This document shows, piece by piece, positions 27,103 through 39,800 of a stretch of 64,000 nt of DNA (within the stretch, counting starts at the first letter, position 1; each line of letters opens with the position of its first letter). Made by a program: the position numbers and the translations under genes. This stretch comes from Vespa crabro (Eukaryota > Arthropoda > Insecta > Hymenoptera > Vespidae): the NCBI RefSeq assembly GCF_910589235.1, contig NC_060955.1, positions 19,906,558 to 19,970,557 of the forward strand, in the 5' to 3' direction. Below the pieces are notes generated by a model that was given only the letters and a program-made list of their open reading frames with translations, was not told the origin of the DNA and did not search any database.

Positions 27103-28577
27103 CTGAAACGGAAGCCAACTATTGAAACATAAAACTCTTATATAAAGAAATAAAATTCGATGATTTTCTTATAGAAAATATTAAACAATAATAATTTGTA
27201 ATATATAAAAAATATACGTGTAAAAAATAACAATTATTTACATAATTAAATGTAATATATTATTTGACTTGTAGAACGAGACCGGAAGACGCGTGGAAAT
27301 AATCATCCAATGTAAACCGATGTAGTCTAGCGGCGCGAAATATAAACGCTTGAAATAACGCAACACGTTCACTATTCGAAAGGTCGCGTACGACTGAGAG
27401 GGTAAGCTCATCCAGCAAGATTGTCACAGCATCCCCGTGCCAAAATCCACACCTGCGCACTTGATATTTACTTTTACTCCGTCTCTTTATATACGAGAAC
27501 TTACATATTTTTAATTGTAAACAAATGATTGTTTAATTGATTATGCAATTTTCGATTAATTAGAAACAAATATGCCAGTATTAATTTAAGGATAATTATT
27601 TTTTTGATATAGTTTTATATACATATATGTAATTCATACAATTTTTTAATGGTATTTAAAAAGATAATCATTCAAATAAAATTTAATTTTCTTTCTTTCT
27701 TTTTTTTTTTTTTTTTTAATTTATCTGATCATAGATTTCATATTTTTTAATGTATTGGAATGATACTATATCATAATTACTATTTTTCTATTTATTTTTT
27801 AAGGCACACTTTATATAACAATTTATATATGAATATCATACATTAACAGATCTCAAGGATATACACATTTACAAACAAATAAGCAATGATCATAGATTGG
27901 TATACTTCACCTATTTACAATAAACGCATTTTCATGTATAACAATGTGCAATTATAAAAATATATTTGATTGCTCACGAAAGCATGTGTATTACATACTT
28001 ATATAACTAATAAACATCGAGTGAGGTAGACATCATTACGATACAGTTAATGATTAAACAACAGTATTTAAAATACATGTATATCATATATATATATATT
28101 AAAAAAATATTATTATATTATATTGTTAAAAACATTGAATATTATAAATAGTTCTTTTCTACATACTGTATTAAATTTTGTATTCAAAACAAAATCAAAT
28201 GTGCACATCTTTTACAATATAATTAATTTATAAAATGATTTCGATATTATTAAAAAAAAAAATCACATTAAGAATTCCTGATTTTTATAAAAATACATAA
28301 TACTTTCATTAATATGCATATTATATTGCCACAATAAAATATTTTTATTCTTGCATAGTGAATATCAAATTAATTATTTAAAGTGAAATTATATAAATAA
28401 AATGTTAATAAATCTTTTTTAATTAATTTCTGGTCCCACAGTTAAACTTTTGCCAGAGCAACATATATATATCTTATGAATCTTATTATATTTATAGAAC
28501 TAATCATTTCGAGATAACGAAAGCATATTTTACGATTCGCCTTATAACAATATATACTATTAATCGCATATTAAATG
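27103..28577. other. Region between the TMEM72-like 5' end and the FAM149 3' end
   Basis: A GC-richer block at 27260-27480 probably includes further 5' UTR or promoter of the TMEM72-like gene. It carries a 66-codon minus-strand open frame (27460-27260) that I do not recognise; a second frame on the same strand is also open, which argues against coding. The rest, 27480-28577, is very AT-rich and is likely the FAM149 3' UTR. Confidence 0.4.
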
Positions 28578-30655
28578 TTATTTTTCATTTTTGACTGTAA
28601 CTTTTTTTTTTCTACTTACAGTATTTCTAGGACTATAATCCCAATTACTTGTGAACAAAGCTGATTTTGGAACTTGTCCTGTAGTAATATGCTTACCTTG
28701 AATTTCTAGAACATCATTATTCTTATCGCGTATAATTTTTGCAGTAGAGGGCATTATTGAACGTGAAATAGGACTTAAAGGTTTTATACTGCGCTGTAAT
28801 ACAGCTGGTGACGCAACCAACGACGATGACCTGGAATAAAAATTGTTATTATTTTTATCATTTTATCATAAGTCACAGCTCGTTAATATACCTGTTTTTA
28901 CTGCTGGGGAGCCTTGAAGTATCTATAGGAGCAAGTCTAAGATTTTTTGGCCACACAGCTGGAGATACAGGTGCTTGCCAAGCAGAATGAGTATCTGGCA
29001 TTCTAATACTATTTGATTTCCACAATGGCTTAATGTTAGAAAAAGAATTTCTAGCAGATCCTATAACAAGACATTATTATATATCAGTTAATAAATGTGT
29101 TATATCTATTATATTATATTATATCATATCATACATTAAAATACATATTACCTTGAGAAGATGAAATTTCTAAAGCTTGTCCCATGAATCTAATAGGTAC
29201 AGTTTTTAAAGTTGAAAAACTTTCTCTGGTAGATACAGCAAAAGGCACAGGACTAACTACAATTTTTTCATTAAAAACAGTACCAAGTTTATTTCTGCTT
29301 TGTTGTGGAGTATACAGTCTCTCTTTTTCAGCATTTACATCATTTCCCATTTTTTTTAAACCTTTTACTTTACTCGCAGAAATGGAATGCTCTTTTCTCC
29401 TGTTGACATAAATATATTTAAATACAAGATATATAAGCATACATGTATGTCATAAATACTTATTTTTCTTTAAATATACCTTTCGGAGGAATGTTTATTT
29501 CTTTTAATAGTTTCAAGCTTTGATTTGTCAGAAATATTTTCCTCATGTTGTTTTATATTACTGAGATCTAAAGAATCATCCTCAAAATGATCATGATATA
29601 AAATTTGATCACCTGATCTAGTAGATTTAGAACTTTTTGTAAATGTTCTATTCCTACACATAGGTGCAGGAGTAATTTTTAATACTTTATCTAATGTACT
29701 ATCTATTGTGTCTGTATCATCATTTTTAGTTGGAAATAATTGAGCATTTATGTATTCCAAGATAATATTAAAAACATCTTCTTTTAATCTTTTATTTTTT
29801 GAATTGTTTGAAGATTCATTGATATCCTGTAAAAAAAAAAAACCTTTTTTAAAATTATATTTTCATTTAGAATATACTTCAATTAAAAAAAATGACATTT
29901 TATAAAAATACATCATTATTAGAAATATAAACATATACCTTTGTTACTTGATAATGTTCAATAGATAGTTTTGAACTATCACAATGATCAGACGGTTTTT
30001 GTACTTCTCTTTTATCTACATTATAATCTGTGGATTTACAGATACTTTTATCGAACAATCCTTTTCCAATAACTCTCAAATGTGGTATTTGCATTTTCCA
30101 TTGCGTACATTCTTCCAAAATTTCATTATTGGACAAGTTATTAGTTTCATTATAAAGAACTTTGTCAATTGCGTCCCATTGTTGAAGTAATTTCTCAGTT
30201 GCAACATTTTCCATTTCCTCAGGCCATGACAGAGACGTTGAGATACTAGTTCGATCCCAGCTTGTTGGACTAGTAATTCTTTTAGAAAACTCTTTTCTTT
30301 GTATATCTGGTAATGGAACTCCACACAGCTCATGTTCATAAGCTTCATCGTCTCGTAGTCTTAATAGATGTTGAGGTGCTTTTATCTTTTGTGTGGTTGA
30401 ACTAAATCTATATATAAAAAGTATATTTCATTACTTCTCAGATTTTATTAAAAATAACTTTAATATTAACTCTTACAGATAAATATTAATTATTTTATAA
30501 TTATACTGTAAGTTATAAAATTAATTTTTCAAATTATTATTATATCGAAAAATTTAATTCACATCTGAAATCTAAAACGATTACTTTTAATTCTTGAAAT
30601 GTAAAGTACAATTAAGAATAACGTACACATTCCGTTTAATTGTCTTCTTATGCAT
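28578..30655 (-). CDS. FAM149-family protein with DUF3719 domain, 6 exons
   Basis: Exons on the minus strand: 30655-30627, 30407-29939, 29826-29480, 29399-29152, 29060-28892 and 28830-28578; 504 residues, with phase kept. Residues about 68-125 match the DUF3719 pattern, including LLQQWDAIDKVLY and ECTQWKMQIPHLRVIGKGL. The rest is Ser/Lys/Asn-rich and probably disordered. FAM149B1 is known in humans as a ciliary protein mutated in Joubert-type ciliopathy; the insect role is inferred. The first exon (M-H-K-K-T-I-K-R-N) was chosen because its GTACGT donor gives the phase required by exon 2. The last exon contains a strong GTAAGT donor 42 bases before the stop, so an alternative 3' exon is possible. 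Family assignment is by memory of the DUF3719 motif. Confidence 0.75.
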
Positions 30656-31582
30656 TTCATGCTTCCCAAATTATGGCACAAATCATTAAAAATCGTTATA
30701 GAGATTATGACAGGAAGTCCTTGACAAAAGTATAATCACGAATCTTGTATAAGAATCACTGTTGTTATTGATTATTTTACTAATAGCCAGGCAGGTAATT
30801 TAAAACATTTCAACGTCACCAAAGAATTCTCGATTTGTTAATTAAAAGATATATCCCTTTAAAATATTATAAATCTTGTAATTATATCATAATGCGATCA
30901 ATCTCTTATTGAAACTCATAATCATTATTTCAAAAGAGCTGAATTTACGCGCAATAATACACATACGATGCAAATACATTTATCATGATTGGTCGAAAAT
31001 ATATAACAGTTAACGCTGATTGGTTTATATTCAAAATAAAAATAAACTATAATTTAATGATATTATTTAATGTAATGTTTCTGCCAAATCTTATCTTTAT
31101 ATAATGAATTATTTATTTTTCACATGTCTATTTGTTAATTACATAATAAAAAGTCTTGTAACAATAATTATTATAATTATTTAATTGTTATTGATCATCA
31201 AATTTTAACCAATGACAAGCTATTTTTACGGATAGTTTAAATTTCAAAGCATATCCAATCAAATAATAGAATTTGAAAGACTTAAAAATATAATAAGAAT
31301 AAATGCGTGTAAGAAGAAACACAAAATAAAAATTTTTTTAAATTCAAATAAATAAATAAAATAATATTAAGTTATAGTTATGAATATAAGTAAAATACAA
31401 ATAGTCATAGTTTTATTCATTATTGGTATCATTTTTTGTATACATAATCGCATTAAAAGTATGCATTCTGTAAAGCTATAAATGAAAAATTATTATACTA
31501 AATATATTTATTTTATGTAAATTTTTTATCATTTTGTTTTTAAAAATATGTTTAACATGATTCTATAGGAAAATATTATAAT
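30656..31582. promoter_or_regulatory. Divergent region between FAM149 and the ankyrin gene
   Basis: AT-rich 0.9-kb interval between two start codons pointing apart. It should hold both promoters. Nothing else stands out. Confidence 0.4.
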
Positions 31583-32387
31583 ATGGCAAAATCTATTGTT
31601 ACACCTTTTGAAAAATCTAAACAGAAATATTTCTCTAATCAGTGTACATCAACACAAACTATTGTTGATACTATAAATCATAGAGAAATATTGTTAAAAT
31701 TATATGAAGCAGCTGATGTAAGACATATTTATACTTATTTGGAACATTTTATTATCTTCTCATATTAATAATATCTTTATATTGATATGTTATTATTAGA
31801 AATGTTATATAAAAGTGTATGCACTTAGATGCATTCGTTTAATTAATTATTGTCCCCATTTAATTAATATTCCACATGGACCCGATGGTTATACACCATT
31901 TCACAAAGTCTGCTTTCATGGTAATACATGTTTGATCGAATATATGCTTGCAAAAGGTAAACTTTATAGTATTAGATATATATTATGATATTATACTTAA
32001 CATTAAAAATTTATGAAAGTTTTATATTATATACAGGTGCTAATCCTTTTCTTAGAACTTATAGTGGTGAAAATGCAATTTGTATGGCATTATATTTTTT
32101 TCTTAACCATCCTAACAATAATGATTTTACTTGCTTAGATATTCTTTGCGAAACAGGTTTGTAGAAAATGAAAAATAATTCATATTTATATTTTATGTAT
32201 GACTACAGAGAGTTCTTTATTATAAATTATATCTGATTGTATCACAGGTTGTCATTTAGATATGCCAAATAAACACTATGATATCGTTATGAAATCAGCT
32301 TTAAATAATCATAATAAGCTTTTAGCAGAATGGTTATTATTGCATAATAAAATTACGAGACTTTCGAGAAGTTATTCAGAACCATGA
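31583..32387 (+). CDS. Small ankyrin-repeat protein, 4 exons
   Basis: Exons: 31583-31717, 31800-31956, 32037-32156 and 32248-32387, giving 183 residues. The middle part reads as ankyrin repeats: PDGYTPFHKVCFHGNTCLIE and YMLAKGANPFLRTYSG match the G-x-TPLH-x-A and LL-x-GA-x-P-N pattern with substitutions. A second, weaker repeat follows, ending near LLLHNK. There is no signal peptide or membrane segment. The start is the first ATG of the frame and a stop lies just upstream. It could be a cytosolic adaptor; I do not recognise a specific orthologue. All four exons keep phase, which supports a real gene. Confidence 0.75.
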
Positions 32388-32888
32388 AATTTCATGTACT
32401 GTATGCTTTACAGTAATAATTAATTAAATATATAATTTGATCTACATAATAAATTATTAATTTGATATTGTTATTTGATATACTGCTTTTTTTAATTAGT
32501 TTAGATGCATTGAATACAATAATCTCAAAATTTATTGTTTAATAAATTAATTAAGATTATATTAAGTAACTTGTATAGGTATTTTGCATAATCTACGTTT
32601 AACAATAAAGGAACAAAGTTCAAAGTTATTGAAGTTATATCTACAGCAAAAATAACCTCTTCGTTACGATCGTCAACTTCAGGTGATCATCACCGGATAC
32701 ATAAATACGTTGATAGTCTTTATGTTTATTTATTTATTCATTACGCAAAGATATCTCATTCTACGTTATTATTAGTTATTAAATGATAGTATGCATAGAA
32801 TAATCGTCATATTCAACTCTAAACAAGTGTTATTTGAAATAGAATCTTCTTACATAGTTCTACTAAAAAATTAAATTTGTGTTTAAAT
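32388..32888. other. Intergenic region between the ankyrin gene and COASY
   Basis: About 500 bases of AT-rich sequence holding the 3' UTR of the ankyrin gene and the promoter/5' UTR of COASY. No coding signal. Confidence 0.4.
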
Positions 32889-34824
32889 ATGTTAAGTACT
32901 GGTTTGTTAATTTTGACAAATCCTAGTAGGATTACGACGTTATTACCAGTTATCAATAAACATGTTTTAAAAACATTATATATTCAGTATTTGCCAGAAA
33001 AAAATTTAATTACACCAGGAAATCATTCCATTAAATTACCGAAATTACCTTGTTATGCCCAAATCGTTGCTAATATTTATAAAGTAGCTTCCAATAATTG
33101 TTCTAGACTAGATATACGAATTTTATTAACACATATAAAAAATCCTGGTTTTACCATTATAAATACTAAAAATCCGGTGGAAATAATAATTTTTGATCAA
33201 ATTTATAATACAAAAGTAGTTGATACTTTTATACAAGATTGCCTTGCCAATATATCAGAAGGATGCAGTTACATTACACTTGATAATGAACAAAATGATA
33301 AGAAATGTAACGATACCGATGAATGTAGTACAAAAGATTTACAAACATACAAAAGTGTTGTTTTGGGTGGCACATTTGATCGTTTACACAATGGACATAA
33401 AATTATTTTAAGCGAAGCTGTTTTGTATTCTAGAGAAAAACTTACAGTTGGTGTGACAAATACAAACATGTTAACTGGTTAGAAATTATTATTAAAATAA
33501 TGTTGTCAATTGTATTTAGTCACAACTGACAATCAACCATTAATATTTTTAGGAAAATTGCTATGGGAATTAATAGAACCATGCTCTAAAAGAATAACAG
33601 ATGTTAAAGATTTTTTAGAAGATGTGGATTCATCATTAACATATGATATTGTTCCTATTAATGATATGTATGGTCCTACTAAAGATGATCCTACATTTGA
33701 AATGATAGTAGTCAGTGAAGAAACGAGACGAGGCGGTGATAAAGTCAATTCTTTGCGATTACAAAAAAATTTGAATGAATTGGTTATTCATGAAGTAAAA
33801 TTATTAGCTGATGAAAATCACAGAGCATATGAAGAAAATAAAATTAGTTCTAGTAATCAAAGAATACGATTACTTGGCAAAAGATTAGGGAAATCTGTAT
33901 GTATTTTATTGACACTAGACCTCTTCAATTATTTTTATTTATATTACTTTTATATATATTATATATTTTACTGTTATATATGTTATTAATAATTTTGCAG
34001 ATAAACAAAGATAAACCACTTAAACCTTATATTATTGGGTTAATTGGTGGTATAGCAAGTGGTAAATCATCAGTGATCGAGAAAGTACAAAAATTTGGCG
34101 CTGGATTTGTGAATTGTGATAAAATTGCACATGATTTATATCTTCCTGGAAAACGATGTTTTCAAACTATAGTTACACATTTTGGTACAGGCATACTTAA
34201 TGCAGATGGTTTTATCAATAGAAAAGCTCTTAGTAATATTGTATTTAATGATAAGGTATATTTATATATATAATTTGTATAATATGACAAGATTATTCCA
34301 GTTGTTTTTTCAATAATTTGATAATTTTGTATTAAAAATGTAGGAACAATTAAATAAATTAAATAGTTTAATGTGGCCTTTAATTCTTGAAGAGGCTAAA
34401 AGGAAGATAAATGAATTATATATAGGAGGATATAATGTTATTTTTATGGAGGCAGCAGTCTTGATACAAGCTAATTGGCAGAATGAATGTCATGAAATAT
34501 GGGCTTGCATAATTCCACCAGAAGAGGTTTGTTCAATATTAGTTAATATTATATGTACCTCATGTTATTAACAATATACATATATCTTATTAAGAAATGA
34601 TACATATATTAAATGTGTAGGCTATTAAAAGAATCATGAAAAGAAATATTTTATCAGAGGATGAAGCAAAACAAAGAATAGAAATGCAACCAAGTAACTT
34701 AGATCAAATTAAAGAAGCTAATGTTGTCATATGCACATTGTGGGATCATGATTTCACAGAAAAGCAAGTACAAAATGCATGGGAGGAATTAAAGACTTAT
34801 TTATCACAACATTCAGCTGATTAA
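32889..34824 (+). CDS. COASY: Bifunctional coenzyme A synthase (PPAT + dephospho-CoA kinase), 5 exons
   Basis: Catalyses the last two steps of CoA synthesis: adenylylation of 4'-phosphopantetheine and phosphorylation of dephospho-CoA. Exons: 32889-33477, 33553-33896, 34001-34255, 34344-34526 and 34621-34824; 524 residues against 564 in human COASY. The nucleotidyltransferase motif GGTFDRLHNGHK is at residues 160-171 with the HxGH signature HNGH. The kinase P-loop GGIASGKS is at 327-334. The N-terminal 150 residues are poorly conserved and may include a mitochondrial-membrane targeting segment, as in animals. The ATG at 32889 is the first in frame. It is convergent with IFT22, with only 187 bases between the two stops. 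Confidence 0.95.
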
Positions 34825-35011
34825 TATAATGATATTCTTAGAAACATGATGTGGTTAAAGAAAAAAAATGGGGAATGTATATGGTTTATTTTAGTTTATA
34901 AATTTAATCCTTTTTTTATATAGATTATACACTGGAATTAAAATATAATATTATTATAGACTTTTGTACAATATGTGTACATATATTATATCTTATTAAA
35001 TTAATAGGAAA

Positions 35012-35861
35012 TTATTTAGCAAATAAAATATTATCGGTTAATATAGTGTTTTCTTCTTGATCCAAATAGTCTTGCATTTTAGTCATAAGAGAGCTTAAAA
35101 ATGAACGAAAGTCAGCTTGTAACTTATTACCACTTTCTTCTATATCGCATCTGACATGTGATACTTTGGGAAATGTGGAAGCTGCATAAGTAAAAAAATT
35201 ATTACTTTTTTTAATTACAATTTGTCAATTTTTTTTTTTTTATTTTTACACTTACAAATCGATTTCGGTAATTCAGATAGAGTTCTGTCAGGATCGTAAC
35301 AAAATATTACGCACATGTCAGGACCTAATTTAGTCTGTGTAACAAAATAATCATAGAACTCTTGTATTTCTTTTAAACAATTTTGTTTTTTTGCACTATA
35401 TATTAACATCACACCATGCAAATCTTTTCTTATAGCAGGCCAACAAGTTTTAAATCTATAAAATACATAAATTATAAGAATTCACATTTAAAACATACAA
35501 TGTATCTAATTTGCATACTTGAAATCGCCACTACAATCCCATATTTCAATATCTTTTGAAATAGTTCTATTATTTACTATAATGCCTTGTGCTTCTGCTT
35601 CTAGTATTCTTACACCATATGTTGGATGGTAATTGTAAGGGATTTCTGAAGCATCAGCAAGAAAGTTTGATACTGTAGTTTTACCACTCTGAAAGATTTT
35701 TTTATTCAAAATTATAAAGAAAATAAATAATACGACACATAAGTTTTATTACTTATGTTATCAAATAAAAAAGATTTAATTTAAGCACTACTATTTATTA
35801 ACATTAATTCTTAATATCTCACCTCCAATGGTCCAATTACTACTAATTTTAAAGCTTGCAT
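35012..35861 (-). CDS. IFT22: Intraflagellar transport protein 22 (RABL5), 4 exons
   Basis: Rab-like small GTPase of the IFT-B train in cilia. Exons on the minus strand: 35861-35823, 35688-35519, 35455-35256 and 35181-35012; 192 residues, close to human IFT22 (185). The P-loop GPLESGKT is at residues 10-17; YHPTYGVRILE fits the switch I region, IEIWDCSGDFKF replaces the usual WDxxGQ switch II, and CWPAIRKDLHGVMLIYSA follows, all characteristic of IFT22. The C-terminus is ILTDNILFAK. In insects, ciliated cells are mainly sensory neurons and sperm, which is where expression is expected. It sits tail to tail with COASY. Confidence 0.93.
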
Positions 35862-36094
35862 AGTTATTGATATCTTTTGCAATACAGTATATTTCGTAAT
35901 CTTTCCATATTTGTGTATCATACTCTTGAAGGCAATTTTTGTGTACGATACTGTTTCTATGGTAACCATTCATAATATTGAAGTTAGAATGCGTATTTAA
36001 TTATATAACATAATAAATAAGCGTATTTATATAAAATCATAATTATTCCAATTGGAAATAATTCTATATATAATACATACATACATACATACAC

Positions 36095-36125
<31 letters not shown>

Positions 36126-36855
36126 CCCATACTTATGTGTATATATATATATACACATATATAATAAACGGATATATTACATATTTATTACAGGTTAATA
36201 TTTCAATAATATTTAGTACTAGGTATTAATTTATTTATCAACAACGTATAGTTTTATAAGATATTTATGTAATAAGATAGTTAATACAAATAAATTGTGT
36301 TATGAACGATATACATAGAACTAATGTAATTATTAATAAACTAGTCGCAAATCTTATCAATATATATATATAAAAAAAACATGTGCTGTTCTCAATATTT
36401 GATTGGTCAATAAAATACTAAGTAAAATATTAAGAAAATTAAAAAAATTTTATGGTATTATATATCTTTTACTTTAAAAGATATTTTTCGAATGTCAGAT
36501 AACATATGAGAGCAAATACAATATATCTATTTAAGATATCTTAACTTCTTTTACAATAAGTACAATTCATGTCATATCATACATAATCAGATGAGATGTT
36601 ACATTATCTTTTAAAATATGTGTTTTTTTTTTTTTCATATAGCTTACAGATTATTACAAAATATTTCTGAATCTATACATTAATAAATATAAATGATATA
36701 ACTTTACACATGATTATCTTCAAGTCACTTCTGTATAATAATCTAATAATTATAATTTGTAGCATATTGCAAACACTTATTATTTGGATAAAGAAAATAA
36801 CAGAAGAGAAATTGTGATTAAAGAAATGTATTTTGATTAATGTGTAAAGATTACT
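35862..36855. other. Intergenic region between IFT22 and the dsRBD gene
   Basis: One kilobase of AT-rich sequence with a mixed (CATA)n/(CA)n tract at about 36073-36127. It should contain the IFT22 promoter and the 3' UTR of the dsRNA-binding-protein gene. No coding exon seen. Confidence 0.4.
36073..36127. repeat. (CATA)n/(CA)n compound microsatellite
   Basis: CATA tetranucleotides grade into a pure CA run. Seen directly. Confidence 0.95.
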
Positions 36856-39800
36856 TTACATACTTTGTACATCCTCAGATTGATCAACTTTATTTTCCTC
36901 AGGATAGTTTAATCCATATAAAGCTAACAATGCTGCTTTTGCTGCTATTTTTTTAGCATCCTTTTTATTTCTTGCTGCAATTAAAAAGATATTATAATTA
37001 TTTACATGTTTATAAATAAATTCTCCATTAACACAAGAATTCAATTATTATCTTGTATTTATTAAGTTTATTATTTTTATATACCTGAACCAGTATAACC
37101 AACACCATCAATTTCCACAGCTAGTGTAAACATTATATTAGGTGGATTTCCAAGACGACTTATTTCTACATATGTTAATCCTGGTTTCATTTGATTTAAT
37201 AACATAACAGGATGTATATTGGTCGCATTTGGTGGAAGTTCCTTCTGAACTGGAAATTTATTTGTACTAGAAAGTATTTTCTTTGCTCCTTTTAGTGGTG
37301 TAGGTAATCCTGGTCTGGGTACTGGTACTGATGTTCCTTGATTATGCCATTCCAAGAAAAGTTTATAAAGTGCAAAACTTGCTAATGAACTCCATGGAAC
37401 TTCTTCGCTTTCGTCAATATTAGTATCTGTTGACATTTGTCCATCTTCTGCATTGTCTTCTTTCGTTGATGACATGGAAGAATCTGCAGGTTGATTTGCT
37501 TGTCCATCTGATTCGGCATCCATACGTGCTTTCATACTAGCTGCAGTCATTTTTTCAAGTAATAATGCTTTTAATGCATTTTCAGCAGCATTTTGACGTG
37601 CAAGTGGTTTAGATAATCCTTGACCAACATATGTTTTCCCATCAAGCTGCCAATTATATGCATAATATTTAGTCAAAACAAATATACAGAATGAGTATTC
37701 ATTGCAGAAAAACTTTTTTTTACCTCTGCATGAACAAGATAAAGAGAATTTGGCATAGGTCCTTGTGTTTCAGGAAATGTAAACTGCACTCCAGCTTTCA
37801 TTTCATTTAAAACCATAATTGCGTTTTTTGGTTGAAGAGTCTTTCTTAAACGTTGATTCAAACGAAGACGTTTCAGTTTTTTATTTACCTTAACTGCATA
37901 CATAATTTTATTATTTAACATAGAAAAGTTTAAGATATAATATCTGTTTGTATTATCTAGCTTTTAATTTTTTCAGTACACTAATTCACATTGATTGTTT
38001 GAATGCCTTAGCTCAAGGAGCAAAGCACCGAACAAAAGCTAAACATCTTCAAATTTGCGCAGCGTTTTGTCATCATATCAATAATAAAATAATAATATAA
38101 AAAAGTATATAAAATTTTATAGAAACTATTACAAATGTATATACATTATACTTACATCCAGGTATTTTACGTCTCCATCTTGGTATTTCTGGTGCATCAG
38201 TATCTGCATTTTCAGTTTTGACATCAACTTTTCCATCAATGGTATTATTGCAACAGGCAGTTGTATCTGATGTAGTGAGTACAGATATATTTTGTGATGT
38301 AGAAGCAGGTTGTTGAGGGGTGACAGATGTGTTCTGCATAGGAACAGTGGATACTGTAATCGAGCTCTGTTTAAGTATTGGTTTTAGGCGTTGTTGTTGT
38401 TGAGTATTAGGTGGTGGCAGTTGTGGGGGTGGTTGCTGTTGCTGTATATGTTGTTGCTGTATATGTTGCTGCTGTTGCTGTATATGTTGCTGCTGTTGTA
38501 TATGTTGCTGCTGTTGCATATGTTGCTGCTGCTGTTGTTGCTGTATATGCTGTTGTTGTATATGCTGCTGCTGCTGTTGCTGTTGCTGCTGCTGTTGCAT
38601 ATGTTGCTGTTGCTGCAGATGTTGTTGCTGTTGCTGCTGCGTTAATTGAGGTTTCAATTGTTGCAAGGGTCTTGTTATACTAGGTTGTTGTATCTGTACT
38701 GGTGGTTGAGATTTAAACGGTTGTGAAGTTTGCACATTCCCTTGTTTGTAAATAGCTTGCTGAGTTACGATTGGTTGTGGTGGCTGATAACTCCCTTGCT
38801 GACTAAACTGTAAAATATAGGGTGGGTCGCCGCTACACAAGGAACCTCTACGGTTGTGCTATCCCACCAAGGTCTAGCATCGCATATGTACTTAAAAGCA
38901 ATCTAATGCTACCCCCATAGCTCTTACCTACCAAGTTATCTTTAACTATGGCCAATGTTTCCTTACTCATGACTCAGCTAAGTTAAAATATGTTAATTAT
39001 TAGATAATTTAAAAAGCAATTTTATAAATAATGAGTAATTATAAACTATAATTTATATGTTAAATTATAATCAATCTATTAGAATATATTCTATGTTTTA
39101 TGTATAAGTAATAAAAAAAAGGAAAAAAAAAATTACAAAAAGAAAAAAAATATACATTTATAGTACAAAGAATACAGTTTAAATAAAGTATATAGAAAAT
39201 AAATTAGAGTTGAATATCAATAATATAATAATATTAAAATAATTCAACTTGCTTAGACATGAGTTCAGTATAAATCAACAAAATGGCCTATGGCAGGCTA
39301 TGCTATGTGGGTAACAGACGATCTAGCCCCTGGCCGACCGCACTTCCTCGGTATTGTTGTATAGCTACTAGTACCTGCATTGCAGGGGAGGGGAAAGTAG
39401 GGACCACTAATTAGTACATGCAAATGGAAACAACTTTGGAAACAACATATGGAACATTTTAATGCATCTATATATGTGAAAACTCAAACATCTTTTATAT
39501 CTTGTGTTATATTTGGGATCTTCTATTTAATTTTGAAGTAATACAAGATTTGGAATTAATATAAATTTTATATCCATAAAAAATATGACATAAAAGTACA
39601 TATTAATAAATAAATGGAAACTTACAGAATTTTGGCTCTGGAAAGGAGCCTGGTTACTAGGATTTTGTGTTCGTGCTGCAACATATATAAATATATTCTT
39701 ATTGTGTTTTCTAAGAAATATTATATTGTAGGGTTAATCAAACTATGTCATATAAATAAAAATAAAATGTATAATCGTCGAATTGTTGTATAACCTAAGC

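Noticed and set aside
32877..32888. Upstream TTG as the COASY start
   Set aside because: Eukaryotic initiation at TTG is unlikely; the ATG at 32889 is 12 bases further on in the same frame.
38391..38683. Plus-strand Leu-rich and Ala/Val-rich frames
   Set aside because: They are the antisense of the CAG/CAA polyglutamine tract in the dsRBD gene, whose exon phase and neighbours fix the minus strand as coding.
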